The position numbers were made by a program, and so were the translations under genes. From Rusavskia elegans (Eukaryota > Ascomycota > Lecanoromycetes > Teloschistales > Teloschistaceae), in NCBI GenBank assembly GCA_011316305.1, contig SAUG01000174.1, positions 1-44,633 of the forward strand: DNA of 44,633 nucleotides, given 5' to 3'. Under the pieces are notes generated by a model. It was not told the origin of the DNA. It ran no database searches and was given only the letters and a program-made list of their open reading frames with translations. Positions 22,782-32,280 of this stretch are shown here, one piece after another (the first letter of the stretch is position 1; every line of letters starts with the position of its first letter).

Positions 22782-23621
22782 TTAAGCTGCAACCTCGATA
22801 TTCGTCCTTTCCGATACGTAGAGCCCGTCCAAGAACTGCATGGGAGGAATGTCAGCATGGGTTTGCACGTCCTCGATATGCAAGTCACGAACCTTTCGAA
22901 TATCCTTATTCCTCACCCTACAGATTTGCTGGATGTCGGCAGCACTCTGTGACACATTCTCCAGGGAGTTCCCCGTGATGGTCAATTCGTCCTTTTGGTT
23001 CTTCGAGATCTCAACTTCCACCCCCTCATGCATTGTGACCCTTCGGACGATCTTCTCCCCCAAGAAATTTCTGGCATTCGGATTCAGTCAGCCTAAGCCC
23101 ACCGTATACTCTCTGACCCTTGCGCGGATGGCCTCCTTCATCACGTACCGGATGTCAACCTCGTACAAGCCGGTCTCCGAGTTCTTCTCGATGTTGACGT
23201 TGATGGGGAAATGGGCGTAGACATAGCGCATCTTGTACTTGAATCCCTTGGTGACACCGATGATGAGGTTGTTTATCAGAGTCTTGACTGTTCGGAGAGT
23301 TGCGACATTCTTGCGAGTGCCATGGTGGAGTTCAATGTTGATTGTGTTGGTGTTGGGTCGTGAGAAGCAAACCGAGAGATGGGAGAGGTCCTTCTGGAGC
23401 TTTCCTACGCCGTTTGAGTATGAATCGATACCAACAGCAGTACGATGGCATACCTCGTGGACCTTCTACCGAGACGAGTCTTGATTTGATGTGGACCTTG
23501 ACTGCCGGCTATCAGAAATTTGTTCGCTCCGCTGCAAGGACCACAACGCAACGCGCGGATAGAAGAGATACTCACCATTATCGGGGATTGTCAGAGCCTC
23601 TGATGAGTGTATGTACTTCAT
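22782..23621 (-). CDS. rpl9: 60S ribosomal protein L9 (uL6), five exons
   Basis: Exons on the minus strand are 23621-23576, 23501-23454, 23404-23149, 23070-22893 and 22835-22782 (193 aa; yeast Rpl9 is 191). Introns are 74, 49, 78 and 57 bp. The splice joins rebuild the classic uL6 sequence: [100 protein letters not shown], and [17 protein letters not shown] at the end. uL6 sits near the sarcin-ricin loop in the large subunit. An early intron close to the ATG is usual for fungal ribosomal-protein genes. Exon 2 encodes only 16 codons. It follows EKI1 on the same strand. Confidence 0.97.
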
Positions 23622-24175
23622 CCTGGCCTATTGCGGAGGTCGTGAAGGTATGATCGGTTGGGAATGTCTTCAATACGAAGTTTGGTGGGCGGCGGCTCGC
23701 TTAGCCATCGTTGAATTCTTATCGAGCCTAGCGTGAGTGTCAATAAGAGCACCTCGAGCCCCTTTTCATCAAGCCTGCGCACCTACAAATCTTGACAACC
23801 TCCTCTCAATCAGAATTCATTCATATGACTATGTAGGGCGCTACTCTGGTTTGAGGATGAGAAAATTCGGATTCGTTAGATCCTTCTCGATTGCAACGAC
23901 ACCAGAATTGCCTTGAATAAGTGTGACCCGTCGACGTTGAGATGTTACAGAGGAGTTTTCGTTGAAAGTATCGTGTACTGGATCTACCTTTGCTGTTTTC
24001 TGTCGTTGAGGACTTGCGCCATCAATGCGTTAGACTTTCTATCACTGATGCCGACCAACTTTTGATCTCTGTTCCCGCAGAGGCAACGAGGTGTTGAGAC
24101 CCTGCTTCGCCAGCGAAAAGGAAAGTCTTCTACGTTACAACTTCACCTGTCGTCATTGCACCCAACTTCTCGTTG
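23622..24175. other. Intergenic region upstream of RPL9
   Basis: This 554-bp stretch should hold the RPL9 promoter and the EKI1 3' UTR. Unlike ERB1 and SAS10, I see no AACCCTAA box here. No coding frame is supported. Confidence 0.55.
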
Positions 24176-25606
24176 TTACTCTTCCGCTAAACGTTGCTCT
24201 CTCAAAGGCATATCTCTTCCTTCCTTCGCTCTGGTTCCGCTCTCTTCGGCACGCCAATCCCAATACTCCTGCAGTCTGACCTCGGCATATGAGGCATAGT
24301 CGAAATCAATCTGTGAGATAGTCGCTTGGATCAGAGCCCAGATACCCCAGTACAATCCAGGAACACCGCGATACGCATCGACCTCCTCGAAGAGCTGCAT
24401 GGCGTAAGTCTTCTCATCTGACTTCAACGGCAGCGTTGTATGGGATGAATAGGAAGCCATATACTCCTCAATGAAAGCGCGTCGCACTGAGCGGGTGGGG
24501 AGAGCCTTGTAGTTACACGCGAAGCCACCCCATTCGGCGAAGTGATTTGCAAGGTCGAATGCCGCCGGTGCTGGGGTTGCGTACTCGTAGTCGATGAAGC
24601 TCACAGTTTCGATGGATGTCGGCTCTGCAGGACCACGGGGATGGATAATGATATTGCCACTAAGGAGATCGCAGTGAGCGAAGACAAGCTGAGCAGGTTA
24701 GCATTGAGGATGAAGTTGAGATACAGGATCGGCAGTGAATACGTACCCCGTCACTTCCTAAGCTCGGAACGTCAGCGAGATCAACTACGGTACGTTCAAG
24801 CTCTTTCTGAAGTGTGTTGTTTCGCTGTTTCTCGGCTTCAGTAGTCGTGGGCAACGCAAAAATCCACTTCTGCATGACCGTCCATACATTAGGCGCAGCT
24901 TTGTTTGGGGTGATGCTATTGATCGCCTCTGGGGATGGCCTTTTATGCGATGATTGCTGCGCAAACAAAGGGTCATCGGTCCTTTCCTCTGCGGTTGAAG
25001 TTGGCGCTGAAATCAAGGGCATAACGGCATGCCATTCGGCGAGTCTATGTGCTACAGCTCGCCAAATCCGTTCTTCAGTCAGATCGCTAGACTCACAGAC
25101 CTGACCGCGGATGAACCTGTACATCAAGCCGTTCTGGAATCTAGCCAGCAACTCAGGAGCAAGACCGTTCTTGCATAGGAGCGAGTGCGACTGTGATTCT
25201 CCTGCACTGCGATCAGCTAGAACCCACAGGCCACTTTGTCGTGGGCAAAGCCATACGTTCACGATCGATTAGAACATCAGTCCCTTTTCCATATGCTCGG
25301 ATTAAAACAGCCTCGTCATCGATCTGCTTTTCTGTGTAGCCCGGTCGCCTTTTCACCGCTTTCAAGAGCTTGAATGGAGATCTCAGCGACCATGCTGAGA
25401 TGTCAATGGCAGGAATTTTGACCAACCGTGTTCGTGATGCCCTCTTTGAACCGGATGAATTCGACTTTGCCATCTGCGGTCTCCCAGTCCGGGAATAACG
25501 TCAGGACAAGCCGCAGGGCGGATGCCTGCGAATCAGCGCTATTGTGTGACAAAGGTAATTTTGGAAATCCGGGTTCGCCGTTGAGTTTTGATGCCTGGTT
25601 GGACAT
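24176..25606 (-). CDS. eki1: Ethanolamine kinase (choline/ethanolamine kinase family)
   Basis: Exons on the minus strand are 25606-25427, 25368-25257, 25201-24747 and 24688-24176 (419 aa); introns are 58, 55 and 58 bp. It phosphorylates ethanolamine (possibly also choline) with ATP, the first step of the Kennedy pathway to phosphatidylethanolamine. Visible motifs are FKEGITNTLLKAV in the nucleotide loop, GKGTDVLIDREREXXSHSLL (X marks S and Q) where DRE precedes the second splice join, FQNGLMYRFIRG, the Brenner motif FAHCDLLSGN (His254, Asp256, Asn261) and the Mg-binding FIDYEYA (Asp282). WDW and the YWGIWALIQA region near the end are typical of ethanolamine-type members. The frame upstream to 25660 begins with TTG, so the ATG at 25606 is used. 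It diverges from the CLC gene. Confidence 0.93.
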
Positions 25607-26351
25607 AATATTGGACAATACTAAGAGTAATTGGATCGAAGTCGAAGTGAGTCTTTGCAAATTACCCCATAGGATAAAAGCTGCAATTCTCTCACTGATA
25701 CTGCGTACTTATAGATGTCAAGAGGTCTGGTGGAGGTGTGTTTGTGAAGAAGGCGCAAACATCCAAGATTTCATTCGATGGTCTCGTGACTCGGCCCAAT
25801 GAACTGGAGATGTCGGTGCTGGACTTCACACGAAGGGTCCCCATGGTGATGATCTATTCGTCTATCCGGGCACTAAGCCTATAGTCTCATGCATTGGCAG
25901 GGCATCCGATTTGGCTGGCAGTCGTGGTTTCAAGTATCCAGTCCAGCATTCGATTTGGCTGGCAGTTATGGTTTCGAGTGTCCAATCCGGCATTCGATTT
26001 GGCTGGCAGTCGTGGTTTCGAGTGCCCAATTCGCCAAGTCGAAATGTCCCAACGATTCTGCTCGCGCCTCTGACGTCATAAACATCAACCTCAGGGTTCA
26101 GCCCTGCGAAAGTCGTCCCAAGCCAGATTCGTCTTTAGGCTGGGGAGCAGATAAGGCTGTTATCATGCTATCATGCAGAGACCGTTATCACGAAGGACTG
26201 CATCCTCGATCCACACAGTGGTTGCACACCCAAACGGCAGATATGGAGTCTACCGCGGAAAAGCCAATGGCTATCGGAAAGATATATCCAGCTTATTCGA
26301 TCCTAACCCATCCCACTTGGACGCTCAAGCCATACCCTCGGTTGAGCAGCA
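25607..26351. promoter_or_regulatory. Divergent intergenic region between EKI1 and the CLC gene
   Basis: This 745-bp head-to-head gap must contain both promoters. Its middle is occupied by three tandem copies of a 44-bp unit at 25903-26034, annotated separately. A plus-strand frame at 25889-26413 merely reads through the repeats and is not taken as a gene. Confidence 0.55.
25903..26034. repeat. Three tandem copies of a 44-bp unit
   Basis: Copies start at 25903, 25947 and 25991, each 44 bp. All share the core cgatttggctggcagt (one C/T change before it) followed by a variable tail, and they differ by a few substitutions with no indels. Forty-four is not a multiple of three, so the array is not a coding repeat. 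It lies 297 bp from the EKI1 ATG and 318 bp from the CLC ATG. Confidence 0.9.
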
Positions 26352-28878
26352 ATGCCAGACGTAGAGCAAGCTACGGAACGATCCCATCTTCTTCCACGTC
26401 TGGCCCACGATAGACGATTCAGTGCCGTACAGAACGAGGCAGATACCGACTCAATCCTTTCCACCCATGTCAGCAAGGAGGAGCAGCTCTTAGCCGCTAC
26501 CTCGGTAGGGGAACGCCTGCCTTACAATGACTATACGACCATTGACTGGCTTCATGATCTGGTAAGCACTTGCTATCATTCACATGTCTCAGTGCTGACC
26601 AATATAGGTGAAAGACTCCTTTCGATCTCGGATCATTCACGCCCAACCTGGCATACGTGGTTACTTTGGCTCTGCTTTCGAGTCTGGTCAAGGATGGATC
26701 GCTGCAGCCTTGATAGGCATCTTGACGGCTTGCGTGGCCTTTTGCGTCGACGTCGCCGAGGCCACCGCTAGTGATTGGAAGCTTGGATACTGTACCACAA
26801 ACATCTTCTCTAATCGTGAAAGCTGCTGCACGGACCGCCATTCCCTGGGAGCAACGAAGGCAAACCTCGGAGAAGGCTGCTCGGCATGGCATATGTGGAC
26901 CGACAATTACTGGAGGGCGTTCGGTATCTTTGTGGGCTTTGCTTTGGCTTTTGGTGTCATCAGCTCGTCGTTCACTATGTTCACCAAATCCACCCTGCCG
27001 TCTACTGCCCCAGGCCACGGGGATAAATCACCTCGTCTCACCAACTCCGGCGATCAAGGTGTGGTCGGCAAGTCGATGGTAAGGCAATTTTCGGAGCTGT
27101 TATTACCCAACCCAACCCATCCCAAGTCAGCATATGAGACATGATCCCAAGGCTCAAGCGTGGTTCCAAAACCATGTGTGCTCTTGAGACATGTTCTCAG
27201 AACTCTACAATATCTCCTTAAGCAGACTTGCTGACTCCAAAATTTACTATAGTATTTAGCTGCCGGCTCCGGAATACCAGAAATCAAAACTATCTTATCT
27301 GGCTTCGTCATTCCTCACTTCCTCGACTTGAAGGTGCTTATAATCAAGGCTATCGGTGCAGTGTTCGCGGTGGCCACGGGCATGTGTCTTGGCAAAGAAG
27401 GGCCGTTTGTGCATATTGCGACTTGCGTGGCTTATCTCGTCGGTATGCTGTTCCCAAAGTACAACGAAAACGGTCGCAAAATGCGAGAGTTGCTCAGCGC
27501 GGGATGCTCGGCTGGGTTGTCTGTGGCCTTTGGCGCACCCATTGGTGGAGTCCTGTTCAGCTACGAGGAAATCTCGACCTATTTTCCGAGAAAGGTTCTG
27601 TGGCGGGCGTTTCTTTGCTCCCTGTTCGCGGCAATGGTATTGAAGGCGCTCAATCCGACAGGAACCGGCAAACTGGTGCTGTTCGAGACCAACTACGGCA
27701 TCTCGTACTCGCCTGTACATTATCTTGTCTTCATTTTCCTTGGAATCGCTGGTGGACTGTTTGGGGGAGTATTCTGCAAAGCCAACTTCTGGTGGTCGAA
27801 AACTTTCCGCAAATACGCCATTATAAGCCGGTATCCGGTCTTCGAGGTTTTCCTAGTTGTGCTCGCGACTGGCCTACTGCAATACCCAAACCCGATGACC
27901 CGAGAGCCAGGAGATGTGATCATCAAGAACCTGTTGGTCGACTGTCGCGGTAAGAGCGAGGCATGGGTCTGTCAGCAAGAGGCCAAGGATAACCATCCAA
28001 AGTATATCGGATGGCTCGTGTATGGAACGCTCGTGAAGCTGATCTTGACGATAATCACGTTCGGCTGCAAAGTCCCGTCAGGCATCATCATCCCCGCTCT
28101 GGATGCTGGGGCGTTTTTTGGCCGACTCGTTGGTCAATGGATCCCCACGATCTCGCCCGGCATTTTCGCCATGGTCGGGGCTGCGGCGTTCCTCGCCGGA
28201 GTGTCCAGGATGACCATTTCACTCTGCGTGATCATGTTCGAGCTGACTGGCGAACTCGAGTACATTGTGCCGCATATGATTGCCATCCTCGTGGCGAAGT
28301 GGGTGGCCGACGCACTCGAGAAGGACGGTGTGTATGACCTTGCTCAGGCGGTGCTCGGCCATCCATTCCTCGACGCGGACCATGCGATGAATCTAGTGCA
28401 AGGGCAACAGGAGCTCGTTCAGCGTCTCATCCCGCCCAAGAAGACGATGCAGGACATCACCGTCGACGTGCCGAAAGACAACAAAATTTCCAAGAGAACG
28501 TTGGACGACAAACTGGAAAAGCTCAAAGAAAGAGGACTTATGGACGCAGGGCTTGTGCTCGTGCAGGACGGAATGCTGCAGGGTTATCTGGCAGAAGGGG
28601 AATTGGACTTTGGTTTGAACAGCCTGGGCATGCACTGGGGAGCGACCTCTCGCATACGACTCCTCGGTGAAGCGGAAGAGGGAGATCTGAACCTGTCGAT
28701 GTTTGTTGACCGCACCCCACTGACGATATGCGCGCAAGCTCCGATGGAGTATCTAGTGGAGATGTTCGGCAAGCTCGGTCTACGATATATCTGTGTGGTG
28801 GAGGAAGGATCGGGGAGCCTGGTCGGGGTGGTGATCAAAAAGCGTCTTGTCGTTTGGCTCGAGAGTCTCAAACATTGA
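26352..28878 (+). CDS. CLC family chloride/proton exchanger with CBS region
   Basis: Exons 26352-26561, 26608-27078 and 27253-28878 (768 aa). CLC proteins move chloride across endomembranes or plasma membrane; Gef1-like fungal members act in Golgi/vacuole ion balance and copper/iron handling. The selectivity motif GSGIPE is at residues 232-237, completed by the second splice join (SM|YLAAGSGIP). GKEGPFVH is at 274-281, with gating Glu276. GVLFSYEE carries the internal proton glutamate near 333, which marks exchangers rather than channels. GAFFGRLVG stands for the usual GxFxP loop. A C-terminal cytosolic part from about 580 has a CBS-pair-like layout ending at VVWLESLKH. The second intron, 174 bp, is much longer than its neighbours. 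It diverges from EKI1. Confidence 0.94.
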
Positions 28879-30781
28879 TAATACGAACATGTTTACAATT
28901 AGTTATCGCTTGTACCAATGCTACATGTACGGTAGTGCAACAGGTGTAGATGGGTCTGATCTTCCAGCGCAATATTCAGCCAGCGTTTGAATGGACTCGA
29001 TTCGCTACGGCCACGGACTTGATCAATGAGGCCTCCTGCAACGAGCGAGAGAAGATTCCGACAATGTCAAAAGCACACATGCAGCGTACTGGACTATTGA
29101 TAAGGTAGCCAACGAATCACTGCCAGCAACGGTTGATGGGAAAAAGAGAAGGAGATAAGTATGCTTGACATAACCATCTGGCCAGTAGAGTCTCTCATTT
29201 TCTACCGAGTCACTTGTTTCTCCTGTAGTAGTAAAAGAGGTCGCGGTCAAAGTTACCTGGTGCAGATTAGAGTACGACCCACTCACTTCCATTTCCATCG
29301 AATGTCATGAGCTAATTTACGGTGAAGGATTGGGGCCAAGAGGTGGCTTCTTGAATGATGAGGTGACTTTGAATCGTTGGGTCCCTCGGCACCATCTCCT
29401 CATATTTATATCACGGTCCAAGTCCGGCATCACGAAGGAACGAATGGGAGGACTTGATTCATAGCGGTTGCGTGTGACACCCCCTGCTTGCTGCCAGCTG
29501 AGCATACGGGAGAAAGAAAAGAAACAAGTGAATCAGATGTGACTAACGAACTAAGGTACCTGCTCGTACCTAGAGTATGAAACTAAGGTACAGTCGTATT
29601 CAAAACCCTGGAGTTCCAGGAGGGGTCGGGCTGGGCAATATATGTTAAATTCTACTACGAACCGGAACTTAATAGGCTTATATTATAGCCTATCATAGAC
29701 TTATAAATAATTTTAAAATTATAAATTAAAAACTTTCGTTTATATTAAAATTTTACTTCTTTAGATTTTCTTATTCTAATCGCTAGATTTTTTAATTTTA
29801 AATCTATAGGGTATTCGAGGACTCTTTATTTATAGTCGTTTTTAGAGGTTTCCCGGCGGGGTATATAATAATATATAACTAAAAAAAAAATATTTATTCT
29901 CTATAATTAAATACGAAATACTCTACTAGAATATTTAATTATTATAGTCTTTGATCTATCCTTTTAGCTCTTTAAAATAGCCTCTTTAGAATCTTTAAAG
30001 TATATAATTTGCCAGGTTTATAATTTCTAGTTGTAGTAGAATTTAATATATATTGCCTAGCCCGACCCCTCCTGGAACTTCAGGGTTTTGAATACGACTG
30101 TAATCTTCAGCTCGACCATCCGAAACATCGAAACGTCGTTAGCCAACAACATTATTAACTGTTCAACCGGACAACTTTCAACACCAACCACCAGAAGCAC
30201 CACCAGCCCCATAGCACGCAGCTTTAGCATGGCTTCAGCAGCAGCACGCTGCAATTCCTAAACCCTAATCCGCATCCTTCCGCCACCGTGGCATCAGTCA
30301 TCAGAGCGATGGATCGACTCCCCGTCTCCCTCCTCCAATCATCGCCCTTCTGTTGGCGCGGAGCCTCCGCTCCTGGCCATCCACCGTCTTTAATTCTGGA
30401 CATCGTCGAGCGTCGGGCCCCAGCTCTCTGATGCGCAGTCAATCCGCAGCGCAGAACAGGCCTCTGGACCCCCGCGATGGATCAAATTAGACCTCATTTT
30501 CCAGCTTGGAAGTTTGAGCCCCTCAAAGTACTGTGGGTGTTCACATGTGGAATAGTGGCCTTTTTGCTCGGGGCGAATCCTGCGGAGACCGGAGCATGCC
30601 CAAGATATTTCTCGTCGTCTGATGTCTTCCCCAGCCCTTCCTCGTCCTCGTTGATGCTGTTGCTGTTGCTGTTGCTGCCTCCAAAGAGTCCCAGTCGCGA
30701 CGGCTCCGGAGCCATTCCTTCCGTCTCAACCTCTGAGCCTGTCTTCAGAAACCGTGAAAGCCATCCATCCATCCCACAACA
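28879..30781. other. Intergenic region containing a MITE, no firm gene
   Basis: This 1.9-kb stretch separates the CLC gene from the Mid2-like gene. Its central 510 bp are an AT-rich TA-flanked MITE. A minus-strand ATG frame of 91 codons (29023-29298) contains GTAACT and CAG sites but shows no family motif, and I leave it unannotated. A telobox-like taaaccctaa lies at 30259-30268. Confidence 0.55.
29591..30100. mobile_element. Tc1/mariner-type MITE with ~70-bp TIRs and TA target duplication
   Basis: The arms 29591-29660 and 30031-30100 are inverted copies over about 70 bp, with four differences. Each end begins cagtcgtattcaaaaccctg, and both ends are flanked by TA (29589-29590 and 30101-30102), the signature of Tc1/mariner (Fot1/pogo-like) insertion. 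The roughly 370-bp interior is extremely AT-rich with no open frame, so the element is non-autonomous. All four arm differences are G in the left arm against A in the right arm read inverted, which suggests directional C-to-T mutation. Confidence 0.85.
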
Positions 30782-31750
30782 ATGGCCATATCAAAGGAAT
30801 CCGTCGTCTTCATTCTTCTATCTGCCCTCGCCGTCACTTCTCTTGCCGGCCCCACAGGCTGCTTCGTACCCAACGGAACAGACCGCAATAATCAACCCGA
30901 CGTGAAGTCAAACTCCATCGCATACACTCCATGCAATCAGCTCGCTCCCTTCAGCATGTGCTGTCGATATGGAGCGGATGAGTGTCTGCCAAATGGCCTG
31001 TGCCAGGGTCACGCGGCCGACGGCTCCAAGCCCGTATGGCGCGAGAGTTGTACCGATCCAACCTGGACAAGTCCATACTGCTTGAAGCTCTGTTTAAGGG
31101 GAGAGACTGCTAACGGATTCGAATGTACGTACCCGGAAGCACCCTCGAGACTACTCGAGAAGTCAACCCGTAGCTGACCTTTCCTGATACCAGATCAAGA
31201 TGGGGACGTGACCGTACATGAATGCCCGGACGGGGGCTTCTGCTGCGGTGAAAACAACAGCACCTGCTGTGGGACCTCGGAAGCCAAATATATCGTCAAC
31301 AGCCAAGTCACCAATGAGAATCCAAATTCCACCACTTCTTCATCCTCCTCGTCCACCTCACCCACCACAGCTACCACCACACCCAGCCAGGCAAACAGCC
31401 AAGACAACCCCACCCCGCATTCCAACGGTGACGGAGGAACAAACACAGCCGCCATCGCCGGCGGCGTCATCGGCGGTGTCGTCGCCCTGGCACTCATTGC
31501 CGCCGCAATCTGGTTCTTCAAAGGACGACGAAAACACAAAGCGCCAGACCGACAGCAGCAGCACCAAACGCAGGATGGCTATTACCCACCGCCAAGATCT
31601 CCAGCCCCGCCACAGTATCATGTCCAACCGGGCCTTCATGAAGCACAGGGGTCCCCTGAGGGGCTTGGTACGTCGCAGCTGGATAGTCATGAGAAATATG
31701 AGATTGGGTATCAGAAAAAGGATCGGATGGGGAGGCCGGAGTTGGAATGA
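30782..31750 (+). CDS. Mid2/WSC-like single-pass membrane protein, cysteine-rich ectodomain
   Basis: Exons 30782-31124 and 31194-31750 (299 aa), joined across a 69-bp GTACGT...CAG intron; the join reads NGFE|YQDGDVTVHEC. A signal peptide covers about residues 1-22 (ISKESVVFILLSALAVTSLA). The extracellular part has about 15 cysteines in short motifs such as FSMCCRYG, CLPNGLCQG and GGFCCGENNSTCCG. A Ser/Thr-rich linker follows, likely O-glycosylated. A glycine-rich transmembrane helix (AAIAGGVIGGVVALALIAAA) lies at about 197-220, followed by a basic stop-transfer (KGRRKHK) and an 80-residue Pro/Gln-rich cytosolic tail. This architecture is common in filamentous fungi and resembles cell-wall sensors, but no ligand or pathway is known. 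Sensor function is inference from layout only. Confidence 0.82.
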
Positions 31751-32280
31751 GGAGGTTTGGGACAATAATCATCTATCTATACATACTGGGGGCCTTTTGG
31801 GGGGGGCCGGAAATGGCGTTGTTTGAGCGGGTTGGTGGGTGGCTGGACATTCAGCGTCCACTTTTCGCGAATTAGCGACTGAGGTTGGTTTTTACTGCTT
31901 GGGATACTGTAATGCCATTTTTTGGGTACATATTCCCTTCAATGAAGCTTTTCCAAGTGTTTTTCTCGCTTCTCGTGAGATCTAATTTTCCATTTCGCTC
32001 TTCAGGAATGATGTTCTAGGGGTATGGACTATGGATTATCGAAGTTCGTGGGGAATATCCATACCTTGGAAGACATGGTGGTGAAGCGAAAAGAGTGACC
32101 CAGAGAACGTGGAATAAAGTCGAAGAAGAAAAAGGACGATGGTAAAGTAATGTACTCTGAGTACATATTCACATCATTCAATAGTTCAATCCCATGTACG
32201 CCGCTACACCAACGCTCATATTTGTATCAAAGAACTCAGCCATCTCACAAAGGCAATATACCAACCACTCCTCCATCTTC
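31751..32280. other. Convergent intergenic region
   Basis: This 530-bp gap lies between the convergent Mid2-like and DUF3405 genes and should hold both 3' UTRs. No supported frame or repeat is seen. Confidence 0.6.

Noticed and set aside
25889..26413. Plus-strand frame of 174 codons between EKI1 and CLC
   Set aside because: It runs through a 44-bp tandem repeat that is not a multiple of three and has no domain features.
29023..29298. Minus-strand 91-codon ATG frame after the CLC gene
   Set aside because: No recognisable motif and ambiguous splice signals; too weak to list as a gene.
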